A stretch of 64,000 bases of DNA, from IMG/VR virus record IMGVR_UViG_3300032307_000180, positions 1 through 64,000 of that record; one strand, given 5' to 3'. The notes beneath the pieces are model-generated. The model was not told where the DNA came from and made no database searches. It worked only from the letters and a program-made list of their open reading frames with translations. Below, in pieces: positions 49,952 through 57,991 of the stretch. Source of the DNA: a virus. Each line of letters begins with the position of its first letter. The first letter of the stretch is position 1. Position numbers and translations under genes: made by a program.

Positions 49952-50706
49952 GATACCCTCTGCAACGCACCACTGAAGATGTATGTGCCTGTATGAGTTA
50001 GTTGCACCCATGGAGCCGCATGAACCTTGAAGCCGTGCTTGCGTGCTAACTTACAAAAGTGGTAATCCTCAGATAGCAAGCGGTTGTTTGATTCAGGGTC
50101 AATGCTTGTAGCGAAGAACTCTTTGATGATGCGTGGCTTGCGGTCTACATCCACGGCTAGGTACATATCGTTGTTGTATTCAGGCACTTTGTCAGCCAAG
50201 GCTTCAAACACTTCACGCTTAATCAACATAAAGCCTGTGCCACCATTGTCAATCTCCAGTAGCTCGGTAATTTTTACTTCTGTACGTTCATTACCAACGA
50301 GGTTAACCACGAATGTGCCTGTATGGTCTTTTAGTTCATGAGCAGGTACGCCCTTGGCTACTGCATCAGCCACACGTTGCCAGTGGATTTCCTTCTTGGG
50401 GTACAAGCCACAACAAATATCCACGTCACGTTTCACCATCTCAACGACATCGTTTGGGTTAAAGCCAATGTCCGCATCAATGAACATCAGGTGTGTCGCA
50501 TCCGATTTCAGAAAGTCATAAGCCAAACTGTTACGAGCACGGGTGATTAGGCTCTCGTTCATCATGTAGGTGTAATACATCTTGATGCCAGCCCTGCTTA
50601 CAACCAATGGCATTTGCATTAAAGCGGAAGCGTAGTTACCAATACACATACCGCCGTACATGGGTGTCGCTACGAATAACGTGGGTGTTTTATTCTTTTG
50701 TTCCAT
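49948..50706 (-). CDS. GT-A fold glycosyltransferase (family 2-like)
   Basis: A 252-residue sugar transferase. AAGGAG lies seven bases before the ATG at 50706 and only about one base before the one at 50712, so I choose the second. FVATPMYGGMC begins the nucleotide-sugar fold. MFIDADIGF carries D77-A-D79. A C-terminal helix with EDYHFCKLARKHGF (acid-base ED motif) follows, as in GT-A enzymes. It is the second transferase in this operon, which hints at hypermodified DNA or glycosylated virion proteins. Confidence 0.75.
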   Translation of the reverse strand: MEQKNKTPTLFVATPMYGGMCIGNYASALMQMPLVVSRAGIKMYYTYMMNESLITRARNSLAYDFLKSDATHLMFIDADIGFNPNDVVEMVKRDVDICCGLYPKKEIHWQRVADAVAKGVPAHELKDHTGTFVVNLVGNERTEVKITELLEIDNGGTGFMLIKREVFEALADKVPEYNNDMYLAVDVDRKPRIIKEFFATSIDPESNNRLLSEDYHFCKLARKHGFKVHAAPWVQLTHTGTYIFSGALQRVS

Positions 50707-50851
50707 CTTCATTCTCCTTGTAAATGTCGCTGTTTACGTGTCGTTCTACGAGCCTTGCAAAGGCTTCAAATCTTGTAACTTCAATACGAGCATAGTTGGT
50801 AGGGAAACCCGCTTCATACGCCCATAAAACTATTTGTTCACGACTTAACAT
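50690..50851 (-). CDS. Small conserved phage protein (REQI..WAYEAGF type)
   Basis: A 53-residue protein found between two genes: MLSREQIVLWAYEAGFPTNY, then RFEAFARLVERHVNSD. This is the short family often seen in phages as MxREQIIxWAREAGF...FAxLV. GAGG precedes the ATG. It overlaps both neighbours slightly. Function unknown. Confidence 0.7.
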   Translation of the reverse strand: MLSREQIVLWAYEAGFPTNYARIEVTRFEAFARLVERHVNSDIYKENEDGTKE

Positions 50852-51116
50852 ATATGTCCTCAACTTGTTGTAAATATTCTTTGGCTAAGTCAGTCAAGCT
50901 GTGCATACGCAATTTGCCGTTGGGTCTACGCACCTTAATTAAACCTCGCTCTTCAAGGATGTTGAGTGTAGCAATAATGTCGTAGCCCGAACCAATTTCC
51001 CGCAGGTATTGTGTTTTGCACTCGCCCTCAGCTTGCAGTATCGCTAGGACGTATTCCGCTCGCCACGTCAGCTTCATCATCATTCGCAGTCGGTGGTGTC
51101 GTAGTAGATTGCTCAT
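50838..51116 (-). CDS. Winged-helix DNA-binding protein
   Basis: A 92-residue protein with a winged-helix pattern: AEYVLAILQAEGECKTQYLREIGSGYDIIATLNILEERGLIKVRRPNGKLR (about 20-70). The true start may be one of three consecutive ATGs at residues 12-14, which would reduce overlap with the gene at 51028. Likely an early-gene regulator. Ends overlapping the gene at 50690 by 14 bases. Confidence 0.65.
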   Translation of the reverse strand: MSNLLRHHRLRMMMKLTWRAEYVLAILQAEGECKTQYLREIGSGYDIIATLNILEERGLIKVRRPNGKLRMHSLTDLAKEYLQQVEDIYVKS

Positions 51117-51189
51117 GTTTTTTCTTTCCGAAGATGTTGTCGTAGTTGCTACGGTACTGCTCAGTTGTTTTCTTTTGGCTTTCGTTCAT
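51028..51189 (-). CDS. Small hypothetical protein (YRSNYDNIFGKKK type)
   Basis: A 53-residue hydrophilic protein. EQYRSNYDNIFGKKK is a motif I know from short T7-like phage genes. AAAGGAAAAG precedes the ATG. It overlaps the winged-helix gene in another frame, less so if that gene starts at a later ATG. Role unknown. Confidence 0.6.
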   Translation of the reverse strand: MNESQKKTTEQYRSNYDNIFGKKKHEQSTTTPPTANDDEADVASGIRPSDTAS

Positions 51190-51340
51190 TCTTTTCCTTT
51201 CTTAGCTCTTTAATTTCTTCAAGCATCCTTTCCATTTGGTCAGCACAGTAGCCAAGAAAAGGAAACTTAGTTGTTCCATTAGCAACACTACGTGCCAACC
51301 GAATATCGCCTTCAACTGTTCGTATGCTCACCTTTCTCAT
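51161..51340 (-). CDS. Small hypothetical protein
   Basis: A 59-residue protein: MRKVSIRTVEGDIRLARSVAN, then FLGYCADQMERMLEEIKELRK and a lysine-rich tail. The ATG overlaps the upstream TGA. The helical second half may form a dimer. It overlaps the gene at 51028 by 29 bases. No known family. Confidence 0.55.
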   Translation of the reverse strand: MRKVSIRTVEGDIRLARSVANGTTKFPFLGYCADQMERMLEEIKELRKEKNERKPKENN

Positions 51341-51549
51341 TTCTCACTCGCTTTCTTTAGTATTGCTTTAGCAAATTCAATCCATCCTTCATTGGAATCA
51401 ATAAGGTTTACAACTGCATTACCTATTTCAATTATTTCCTCATCACTTAACTCTCTTGGTGCGGTGTAGAGTGGTACACCTCTGCCACTTACATTTAGGT
51501 CATAGAGATTGCTGTCTTCTAAGTAATCAATCCATGCAACAGGTTTCAT
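51337..51549 (-). CDS. Small conserved phage protein (MKPVAW...PLYTAPRELSDEE type)
   Basis: A 70-residue protein starting MKPVAWIDYLEDSNLYDLNV with AAGGAG eight bases upstream. It contains VPLYTAPRELSDEEIIEIG, the hallmark of a widespread family of short phage proteins of unknown role. The rest is acidic-helical. It is linked to neighbours by four-base overlaps. Confidence 0.7.
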   Translation of the reverse strand: MKPVAWIDYLEDSNLYDLNVSGRGVPLYTAPRELSDEEIIEIGNAVVNLIDSNEGWIEFAKAILKKASEK

Positions 51550-51623
51550 TTCTTCAGCTCCTTCAAGATGCACTCAAGGCGATACACAATCACGATGAGG
51601 CAGATTAAGATAGCCCAACTCAT
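51546..51623 (-). CDS. Possible 25-residue membrane peptide
   Basis: MSWAILICLIVIVYRLECIL followed by KELKK: one hydrophobic helix and a basic end. Four-base overlaps with both flanking genes (ATGA) argue for translation by coupling. No other evidence. Confidence 0.4.
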   Translation of the reverse strand: MSWAILICLIVIVYRLECILKELKK

Positions 51624-51853
51624 GGTGTAGGTGCCATCATCTTGCAATGAAACGGCGTGTTGGCAATACGGAATGTACCAAGCACCTTACAGTCACTAAT
51701 GATTGAGTCCCATGTATAAATCTTACCCATGGTAAAACCAACTATGACGGCAACAATCCACACAGCCGCATACTTCTTCATGTCTGCCCACACTTCCTTA
51801 ACACCACTAATAAACTTGCGGTCATCAGGCTCTAATTCAACTTGTAAACTCAT
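51620..51853 (-). CDS. Single-pass membrane protein
   Basis: A 77-residue protein with an acidic N-terminus (ELEPDDRKF), one transmembrane helix (about 28-45, YAAVWIVAVIVGFTMGKIY) and a Cys-containing C-terminus (SDCKVLGTF, FHCKMM). It could sit in the inner membrane with the cysteines outside. It is one of several membrane mini-proteins in this arm. Function unknown. Confidence 0.6.
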   Translation of the reverse strand: MSLQVELEPDDRKFISGVKEVWADMKKYAAVWIVAVIVGFTMGKIYTWDSIISDCKVLGTFRIANTPFHCKMMAPTP

Positions 51854-52041
51854 TTCGCTTTCCTTGTTCGTTTAACTGAGGCAATACCCGATTCGTCTTT
51901 CGCTTTACGGGCTTCTAACATGGCATCCGCCATTTCATAACACCACTTTGCCTGCTCTTCAAAGTTTGAGGTGGTCTTGACACCTATCAAAGCAAACATG
52001 GCAAAGCAATCTCTCAAGTCATCTTCATTCAAAATCTGCAC
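51850..52041 (-). CDS. Small hypothetical protein
   Basis: A 63-residue helical protein (NEDDLRDCFAMFALIGVKTTS ... WCYEMADAMLEARKAKDE) with a basic tail. The motif DDLRDxFAxxAL...YxxADAML is common in short phage early genes. It overlaps both neighbours. Role unknown. Confidence 0.62.
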   Translation of the reverse strand: MQILNEDDLRDCFAMFALIGVKTTSNFEEQAKWCYEMADAMLEARKAKDESGIASVKRTRKAK

Positions 52042-52208
52042 TCCCCTACTAAAGTTAATGGGTCAACAGGCATGCACCTGCGAGAAGGTGGCAACACAGT
52101 TAGCTTCATACCATCTTGCCCCCTCATGAACTCGCAAGCATCTACCTTGGTGGCGAACCTTCTCAGCTCGCCATCCTCGTCACTTACTACGAACCTGTAA
52201 TCAATCAC
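52029..52208 (-). CDS. Small hypothetical protein, GTG start
   Basis: A 59-residue protein: MIDYRFVVSDEDGELRRFAT, VDACEFMRGQDGMKLTVLPP and RRCMPVDPLTLVGECRF. The GTG overlaps the upstream TGA (GTGA). The pattern of a beta hairpin plus helix resembles short phage proteins of the 'YxYRVxDxDGxxxRxFxTKxEA' type. Function unknown. Confidence 0.55.
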   Translation of the reverse strand: MIDYRFVVSDEDGELRRFATKVDACEFMRGQDGMKLTVLPPSRRCMPVDPLTLVGECRF

Positions 52209-52768
52209 TGAAAGTAACCCTTCAACACCTCATACACAGCCTTCGCATCTTTGAGGCTTAGGTCTTGCACAAACATCTCAGGGTTAAATCCTTTTTCAAT
52301 CTTAATTTCACCTGAAGCTACCTTCTCAAGGGCTTTGTGCTTTAGTAAATCCAAGGGACTTAGCTCAGGTGTTTCCAAGTTCTTCAACGCTTTGGGCACG
52401 TGCGGTTTCTTCTGTTTCTTAGGCTTCATGAGGCGTGGCACACCTTTTTCTTTGTGGCTATCAACTGTAGTCCAATACACAAACACATGGTCACGCTTAC
52501 CATCAGGGTTCGGGTTAGGATACTTTCTACGGTCTACCTTACCTTTTTGATACAAAGATAACAGCGTGGCTGAGGCTCTACCCAAATCAACGTTGGTGTT
52601 ATCCACCACGTCCGTAGATGTGCAACTTGGGTGGGCTTGAATAAAATTAAATATCTTTTCAGATATAGTTTCACTCGCTGCCGTTTGGCTAGGGATAGCA
52701 GATGTAGTAGCTACGTTGTCCCACTGGTTCAACACCTTGCTTACGATTTCAGTTCTTAAGTCGCTCAT
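52205..52768 (-). CDS. Winged-helix-like DNA-binding protein
   Basis: A 187-residue protein. The segment at about 34-85 (SEKIFNFIQAHPSCTSTDVVDNTNVDLGRASATLLSLYQKGKVDRRKY) follows a winged-helix pattern, including a KVDRR wing. A basic Lys/Pro linker (GVPRLMKPKKQKKPHVPK) leads to an acidic-helical C-terminus. It is likely a regulator or a replication accessory. It sits directly after the DUF3310 gene. Confidence 0.62.
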   Translation of the reverse strand: MSDLRTEIVSKVLNQWDNVATTSAIPSQTAASETISEKIFNFIQAHPSCTSTDVVDNTNVDLGRASATLLSLYQKGKVDRRKYPNPNPDGKRDHVFVYWTTVDSHKEKGVPRLMKPKKQKKPHVPKALKNLETPELSPLDLLKHKALEKVASGEIKIEKGFNPEMFVQDLSLKDAKAVYEVLKGYFQ

Positions 52769-52770
52769 GT

Positions 52771-53133
52771 TTATTCTCCTTTAAGTGCCTTGATTTGGCG
52801 GTTCATATACCACTGTGCTTTCTCTAGGTCTTGCACGATGTCGTCTTTCTTACCTGCACGAGATGTGTATTTAATGACGTTACCTTTTAGGTAGCCAATA
52901 AATTCTTCAGGTGTCAGCTTAGCCTTGATGTAGTCAATCGTTTCAATCCCACCTACTGTGTAGTGTGGCGGGGCGTTAACCATGTCTGCTTTTGGCTTGA
53001 CCTTACGTTCTTTGGCTTTGCCTTGGCTTGCTTGATATGCACGCTCTACCATTGATTCTGCATTTGGTTTCTCACTAGCCTCAAGCCTTTCAGCAGGCGT
53101 TAGTTCTTCTTGTGCTACTTGTGTCCAACTCAT
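52771..53133 (-). CDS. DUF3310 protein (T7 gp1.7 nucleotide kinase-like)
   Basis: A 120-residue protein. The C-terminal domain (about 50-117) has NAPPHYTVGGIETIDYI, FIGYLKGNVIKYTSRAGKKD and DLEKAQWYMNRQI, the DUF3310 signature. T7 gp1.7 contains this domain and has thymidylate kinase activity without a P-loop, so a nucleotide-metabolism role is plausible. The N-terminal 48 residues are a disordered charged extension. Confidence 0.8.
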   Translation of the reverse strand: MSWTQVAQEELTPAERLEASEKPNAESMVERAYQASQGKAKERKVKPKADMVNAPPHYTVGGIETIDYIKAKLTPEEFIGYLKGNVIKYTSRAGKKDDIVQDLEKAQWYMNRQIKALKGE

Positions 53134-53466
53134 TTACTTCTCCTTTGTTAAGTCTAAAAACATACCCTGTTCGGGCAACTCAGCATCTAAAAACATCTTT
53201 AGGGTTTCTATGCCCCCTTCGTTCACTAGCACAGCGATGCCACCTGTGTTCATGATATTTATTAGGTTCTTCTCTTGAAGTGCGGTCGGCTTTCCCTTTC
53301 CAGCTTTCGTCTCAATGCCGATAAACTTACCCTTAATGCAGGCGACAATATCAGGGACTCCTGACGTGCCAAACCCACCCGTGACGGGGCTAAAGTAATA
53401 TGCTTCGTGTGAGTTAAGTATCTTTTTAACTGCATCTTTCACCTTCTTTTCGGGTGTGCTCGCCAT
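53134..53466 (-). CDS. VRR-NUC nuclease
   Basis: A 110-residue nuclease of the VRR-NUC type. GVPDIVACIKGKFIGIETKAGKGKPTALQ contains the PD-D/ExK residues D39, E52 and K54, and Q64. These small phage enzymes act as Holliday-junction or flap resolvases. It overlaps the upstream gene by 41 bases in another frame. Confidence 0.83.
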   Translation of the reverse strand: MASTPEKKVKDAVKKILNSHEAYYFSPVTGGFGTSGVPDIVACIKGKFIGIETKAGKGKPTALQEKNLINIMNTGGIAVLVNEGGIETLKMFLDAELPEQGMFLDLTKEK

Positions 53467-53881
53467 CGTTACGTTCCACTATGTAGTAGATGTCCCCGTC
53501 TATCTTCTTGCCAACACCTTCAATGGAAGTGCCATCAGGTGCAATCTGCAACACAGAAACTGCGTCACGGATAAACTTGGGTGCATCGGTTAAGTTAATT
53601 ACTTTCTTTATCTTACTCGATGCACTTGGCATTGTAAAGTCATTTAATATAACTCTGCCTGAGCCTTTGATTTCAACACGCCATATCTGCTCAAGTGGTA
53701 TTTCCTGCTGAATCATACGCATAATAGCGTTGACTAGACTAGGTATTTCCCCTACGTTCTCAGAGTGATTCCCCTCAATAATACGCATCAGCCTGCTGTC
53801 GTATATAACATCAGGTGTTGCTATCGTGTTGTAAGCCTTTTCAAATACCTTACTCAAAGCCTCTTTCGCTATCTTGTTCAT
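53426..53881 (-). CDS. Hypothetical protein
   Basis: A 151-residue protein starting at the ATG overlapping the upstream TGA. Helical first half (NKIAKEALSKVFEKAYNTIAT ... LVNAIMRMIQQEIPLEQIWRVEIKG) and beta-rich second half (DGTSIEGVGKKIDGDIYYIVER). The basic end overlaps the VRR-NUC start. No known domain recognised. Confidence 0.6.
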   Translation of the reverse strand: MNKIAKEALSKVFEKAYNTIATPDVIYDSRLMRIIEGNHSENVGEIPSLVNAIMRMIQQEIPLEQIWRVEIKGSGRVILNDFTMPSASSKIKKVINLTDAPKFIRDAVSVLQIAPDGTSIEGVGKKIDGDIYYIVERNDGEHTRKEGERCS

Positions 53882-54720
53882 AGAATCACCCAAAACTTGT
53901 TGTCATCTGCCTTCATACCCACCTCGTCAATAAATCTTTCTTTATCGGATACCATAAGCACAAACAACTTGCCACGCACATCTTCAGGCAACGCATCTGT
54001 ATTGGGTAAGCTAATAGCCTCATCTTTATCACGTTTGTATACCACACCATCGGGTTTAATCCATATAAAACCACGCTCAGGGCTGTAACTCTGATTACGT
54101 TCGTAGCTCTCTTTGGTCTCAACCACATACGCCATGGCACTAGCGATTGAAGCGTTCTTCGGTTTATAACCTTGCTCAACCATGTGAAACAACTCATCAC
54201 GCAAGTCATCAATAACCCCATGTAGGGAACGTCGCATACCTTGCCTTGCATCATCACGAATCTGCCCAATGTGAGTGTTAAATGTGCTTATACTTTCCTC
54301 AACCACTTCTTTAAGCTGAGTCGGCAATAAGTATTTGAGGGCTTCCTTCACGATGTTGTTCATGTGCTTAGACTTTTTGGTATGGTGGTCATAGCTACTC
54401 CAAGCTGAATACTTAGCGTTCTCAATCAGTCGGCTATTGACTGTATACACCTCACCATCAAACCCAACAGCACCAACCACTTGCTCAGGTAAGTTAGCGT
54501 AGGCAAGCTGAAGCTCACGATAGGTAGTCACCTGCACATTGTTTTCAGCGTAGTGTGTTCGTTGTCTTGAACCACCCACCACGATTAGCTCAGGCTTTTT
54601 CTTCCTGACCGCATTGAGTATGTCAAGGATTTGTGGCTTGTATACAGGTATGTTTTGGTAAAAGTGTTGATGCCCTACCTGCATGGCTACATCATATTCA
54701 TGTTGTTGTTGTGGGTTCAT
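53878..54720 (-). CDS. Hypothetical protein of the early operon
   Basis: A 280-residue, soluble, mixed alpha/beta protein. A Rossmann-like strand PELIVVGGSRQRTHYAENN (about 43-61) is followed by a long helical part (110-190) and a small beta C-terminus (YSPERGFIWIKPDGVVYKRD). It has no P-loop and no nuclease motif. Its neighbours form a set of unknown early proteins conserved in order (53426, 53878, 54731). Function unknown. Confidence 0.6.
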   Translation of the reverse strand: MNPQQQHEYDVAMQVGHQHFYQNIPVYKPQILDILNAVRKKKPELIVVGGSRQRTHYAENNVQVTTYRELQLAYANLPEQVVGAVGFDGEVYTVNSRLIENAKYSAWSSYDHHTKKSKHMNNIVKEALKYLLPTQLKEVVEESISTFNTHIGQIRDDARQGMRRSLHGVIDDLRDELFHMVEQGYKPKNASIASAMAYVVETKESYERNQSYSPERGFIWIKPDGVVYKRDKDEAISLPNTDALPEDVRGKLFVLMVSDKERFIDEVGMKADDNKFWVIL

Positions 54721-54730
54721 ACTTTTCTCC

Positions 54731-55750
54731 TTACCATGTCCTATATTTGTCGTTAGTTAATTTACCTAGTTCAACAGGTTCTTCATTAAACGGCTTCTCA
54801 TACCTGTAAACTTCGTTAGCTATGTGGGTAGCTATTGTTTTTGGTGTCACCTCTAGCTTTTCATACGCACGAGCTTCAGCGTTCCATCTTTCACGTTGGC
54901 ATCTGTGCTTGTAATACTGAACTAGCTTGAATGACAACTCATTCGGCTCACCTGTGAACAAGGCACGCCAACCTTTGCCCAAGCACTCCTGAGCTATCTC
55001 ACCTGAGATATACAAACCTTCTGTTGATTTTTGGTGTGCCCAAAATACAGGCGTGCTATACATACGCATCCTATCTGCTTCAACCAACGGCATCATGACA
55101 CGCATATACTCTACGAAAGATGATAGTTCTTGGCGAATCGCCTTGGTCTTACTGCGGTCAAGCGAGCGATGAAACTCACGATGCACAACCAATGGTTTAA
55201 AGAACTTCTCAAACGCACCACGAGTAAACACCACATCACCCTTATCAAGTGTGTAGAACCTCCAACAGCTTTCGCTATGCCCTTCCTCAGCCTTCACCAT
55301 CAAATAGTTTTTGCTGTGATACTTATACATACCCATACCATCGGGTAAGTTGCACCCATAAAAGAAGAATGTAGACGGCACACCTAACTGCTTAGGCATA
55401 AGTCGCTTTCTAGATTCCTCGTCACCCCAATACGCTCTCGGTGTATGCACAATAACTGTTTCGTTGCCATCGTCATCACGCTTGAATGTAATCGCACGAT
55501 TGAATGAATGACCATGTTGTTCACGCCATCTGTAAGCGGTGTTAGTTAAGTAATACTCTTGGTCGCTGACCTTGATGATGCGTTCCCAATCACGGCTACG
55601 CTCACCATGCGGTCTAATGTTTTCCGCCTTACGCTTACCACGCAAAGGCACAGTAGTTTCATACCGCTCTGCTATCTTTTTAAAGTCATAACGCTCTCCG
55701 TTATCACGCTGAACTTGCTCAGGACTTCTTCCATATCCACCGAAACTCAT
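54731..55750 (-). CDS. Hypothetical protein of the early operon
   Basis: A 339-residue, charged, aromatic-rich protein. It has the block KVSDQEYYLTNTAYRWREQHGHSFNRAITF (about 60-90), an FYGCNLPDGMGMYKYHSKNYLMVKAEEGH segment, and many Arg/His residues. There is no transmembrane segment and no recognised catalytic motif. One copy of the 17-bp palindrome lies 32 bases upstream of its ATG. The role is unknown. Confidence 0.6.
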   Translation of the reverse strand: MSFGGYGRSPEQVQRDNGERYDFKKIAERYETTVPLRGKRKAENIRPHGERSRDWERIIKVSDQEYYLTNTAYRWREQHGHSFNRAITFKRDDDGNETVIVHTPRAYWGDEESRKRLMPKQLGVPSTFFFYGCNLPDGMGMYKYHSKNYLMVKAEEGHSESCWRFYTLDKGDVVFTRGAFEKFFKPLVVHREFHRSLDRSKTKAIRQELSSFVEYMRVMMPLVEADRMRMYSTPVFWAHQKSTEGLYISGEIAQECLGKGWRALFTGEPNELSFKLVQYYKHRCQRERWNAEARAYEKLEVTPKTIATHIANEVYRYEKPFNEEPVELGKLTNDKYRTW

Positions 55751-55781
55751 GATAATTCCTTTCCATTAAATTAAAAAACGA

Positions 55782-55798
55782 TTCCCTATCATAGGGAT
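55782..55798. repeat. 17-bp palindrome, copy 1
   Basis: TTCCCTAT-C-ATAGGGAT, seven of eight arm positions paired. It lies in the only gap in this stretch, between the 55798 stop and the 55750 start. Confidence 0.75.
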
Positions 55799-56211
55799 TA
55801 CCAACTAACTTCTAAACTCCGATGCAATCCAATCCAATCCCAATCGGGGTCGCCACCTGTTTGGTGTCCAATGTCATCTTCTTCCTCACCAATACGTCTG
55901 AACAAGTAGCTGACCACAGGTTCTTTTATATTGGTTACCCCACCATCTACAAAGTTCTTTTCCTGTCTTTCGTTGTATTCATCACACAACTCCATCAGCA
56001 TATGGTGGCATTTAACATCAGGGTAGTCGGGATACCACTTGACCGCACAAGCAACAAACCTAATCTCTCGTTCTTCATGCACCACAGTTAGGTCTTCATC
56101 TTCAAAGCACGCTCGTGTTTCAGGCTTGGACTTAGCTTCAATTAGAAACACATTCCATTGACCCTCATCATCAAACTTAATCTTGTATGCGACATCACTT
56201 CGGTAGCCCAT
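55798..56211 (-). CDS. Hypothetical acidic protein
   Basis: A 137-residue protein starting MGYRSDVAYKIKFDDEGQW, a start I know from several phage genes of unknown role. It is acidic and aromatic, ending DPDWDWIGLHRSLEVSW. The negative charge could mimic DNA or bind a host protein, but this is speculation. It is the first gene upstream of palindrome copy 1. Confidence 0.62.
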   Translation of the reverse strand: MGYRSDVAYKIKFDDEGQWNVFLIEAKSKPETRACFEDEDLTVVHEEREIRFVACAVKWYPDYPDVKCHHMLMELCDEYNERQEKNFVDGGVTNIKEPVVSYLFRRIGEEEDDIGHQTGGDPDWDWIGLHRSLEVSW

Positions 56212-56213
56212 GA

Positions 56214-56438
56214 TTATTTCCTTTGAAAAGTTAAACGCACTTGTTCATTCTCAACAGAGAATCGCTTACCCCCTAGCTCGGTAACTTTTGCTTCGGGGTC
56301 TTTAGTAGCCAACTCACATACCAAGTTCGCTAAGGTTTTTGTATAGAGAACCGCCTTCCTAATAATCCCCCACAAAATACCGCAACCAACTGTTGCACCT
56401 ACCGCCCACACCAATAAAAATATCTCAGCTATGCTCAT
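56214..56438 (-). CDS. Single-pass membrane protein
   Basis: A 74-residue protein starting at the ATG with AGGAG upstream. A transmembrane helix (about 3-28, IAEIFLLVWAVGATVGCGILWGII) is followed by a charged soluble tail with a GGKRFSVENEQVRLTFQRK end. It overlaps the upstream gene by 14 bases. Function unknown. Confidence 0.6.
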   Translation of the reverse strand: MSIAEIFLLVWAVGATVGCGILWGIIRKAVLYTKTLANLVCELATKDPEAKVTELGGKRFSVENEQVRLTFQRK

Positions 56439-56679
56439 TTGCAATCTCCTCAATTAACTTTACGGATTCATAATCTTTAACAACAACAGGGTAAGCAAGC
56501 TCAACCCATGCCCTAAACTCTTTCAGCTTATTAACTTCGTCATTCGCAAGTTCAAGCTGACCTTCAAGCTCATCAAGCTGTTCTTCCATATCAGAACATC
56601 GTTCTTCAGCATTACGCAGTTCTTCACGCACGGCTTCATACGATTCTTCCAACTCTGCTACATCATCAGCTAAACTCAT
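56425..56679 (-). CDS. Acidic coiled-coil protein
   Basis: An 84-residue protein with a continuous coiled coil over residues 5-55 (VAELEESYEAVREELRNAEE ... LEGQLELANDEVNKLKEF), strongly acidic. It lies directly downstream of the VWA metallopeptidase gene, nine bases from its stop, and may be part of the same functional set. Role unknown. Confidence 0.6.
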   Translation of the reverse strand: MSLADDVAELEESYEAVREELRNAEERCSDMEEQLDELEGQLELANDEVNKLKEFRAWVELAYPVVVKDYESVKLIEEIANEHS

Positions 56680-56688
56680 ACCATCTCC

Positions 56689-57864
56689 TTAATCAACATA
56701 AATAACTGAGCCTTTAGTCGGCACATCTTTACAGCCGCCGACGATTGCCCACAACACAGGGCTTGACCAGTCGCCACCCCAGTCACCACCTACATAGCCA
56801 TCTGTAAGGACAACGCTACACTCAGGCTTGAGATTATGTTTAGCCATGTAGTCCGTGATACAGCTAGGACTTGTGCCACCACCGCCCTTGGGTTTGGTAG
56901 AACTCATTAGCTTGTCGCCGTCACCCAAGCCATACACCTCATGACCCGCTACATTGCTGTCCCAATACAAGAGATGCACTTGCTCAGGGTTCACATTGTT
57001 CATGATGCCCACCACTTCGCTGAGAAACTTGTTGATGTCCTCGTCACGAATAGAACCTGACGTATCTACTGCAATCAAGATACTGCCCATGCTTTCGCTG
57101 ATTGTGCTTGGCATATACACATCATGTTGCAACCATCTACGGCTAGGCTTACGCCATGTGGAATCATCTTTACCTGAGCTGACAGAACTCACGAACTCAC
57201 GCAAGGCTTCACGCCAATCAACCTTGGCACTCATCAAGTCGGTAAAGCTACGATTAACTGTGCCATTACACTTACCCGCAAGAATCGCACCTTGTCTGAT
57301 AGCGTTGTCAATTTCCTGTTGTAGTTCCTTGACTTCCTCGGCTGACATCTCCTGACCATCTTCCCAACCATGCTCGTCCATAGAACCTTGACCACCGCCA
57401 CCACCTTGCCCATCATCATCAGGCAACAAGTGAAAGACTGTCTGACTGTCCATGCCACGATACTTCTCATCAATCAAGCCACAACTAGGTAGAGCAACGA
57501 ACCCGCCTGTCGCCTTACCCTCGTCTGCAATCTCAATGTTGATTACATAGTCGCAAGCCATGTTAGCTTTACGAGCGTTCTGTTTCCACAAGTGATGCCA
57601 TGTAGATATGTGGCGATACATCTTATGTTTGTTCTCGTGCAAGATAACACCACGCAACTCAGGCTCGGTGAGCGTTGAGATGAACTCTCTGCCATACACC
57701 ACATCACGCCCATTGGTATACGCAGTTGGACACTTGTCATCAACCTTGACTGAACCAATCATCAAGATGCCACTATACGCGACAAAGTTCGGGTGATTCA
57801 TCAGGTCAATGTGACAGCGTTCAATGCGTTGTTCCGCTGTAAGTTTACTTATCGTTGTTTGCAT
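56689..57864 (-). CDS. VWA-domain metallopeptidase-like protein (CobT/ViaA-like partner)
   Basis: A 391-residue protein. The N-terminal part has the zinc-protease motif H76-E-N-K-H80 in GVILHENKHKMYRH. A Gly-rich acidic linker follows (about 150-172). The C-terminal von Willebrand A domain shows the metal-binding MIDAS D267-T-S269-G-S271 and further parts (VVLTDGYVGG). This two-domain plan (putative metallopeptidase plus VWA) pairs with MoxR-type ATPases, here the gene at 58059. It probably acts as the substrate-binding or effector partner. It overlaps a mini membrane gene at its start. Confidence 0.82.
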   Translation of the reverse strand: MQTTISKLTAEQRIERCHIDLMNHPNFVAYSGILMIGSVKVDDKCPTAYTNGRDVVYGREFISTLTEPELRGVILHENKHKMYRHISTWHHLWKQNARKANMACDYVINIEIADEGKATGGFVALPSCGLIDEKYRGMDSQTVFHLLPDDDGQGGGGGQGSMDEHGWEDGQEMSAEEVKELQQEIDNAIRQGAILAGKCNGTVNRSFTDLMSAKVDWREALREFVSSVSSGKDDSTWRKPSRRWLQHDVYMPSTISESMGSILIAVDTSGSIRDEDINKFLSEVVGIMNNVNPEQVHLLYWDSNVAGHEVYGLGDGDKLMSSTKPKGGGGTSPSCITDYMAKHNLKPECSVVLTDGYVGGDWGGDWSSPVLWAIVGGCKDVPTKGSVIYVD

Positions 57865-57991
57865 CTAACTTCCCCTCACCAATAACAATCATAAAAAACC
57901 AAAACATAATCCAAACTGTTTTGACCCTCGTGTTGTATGCGATACCTAACGCATACCCTTTCCTATCGTCACCCATTCGTTCAAACTTCAT
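57845..57991 (-). CDS. 48-residue mini membrane protein between ATPase and VWA genes
   Basis: MKFERMGDDRKGYALGIAYN, then a hydrophobic helix TVWIMFWFFMIVIG and a charged tail overlapping the VWA start by 20 bases. The ATG overlaps the previous mini-gene's stop (ATGA). Its helix resembles that of the 57988 peptide (FW-x-x-FW/x-F-M-I). Translation is supported by overlap, not by a strong ribosome site. Confidence 0.55.
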   Translation of the reverse strand: MKFERMGDDRKGYALGIAYNTRVKTVWIMFWFFMIVIGEGKLDANNDK

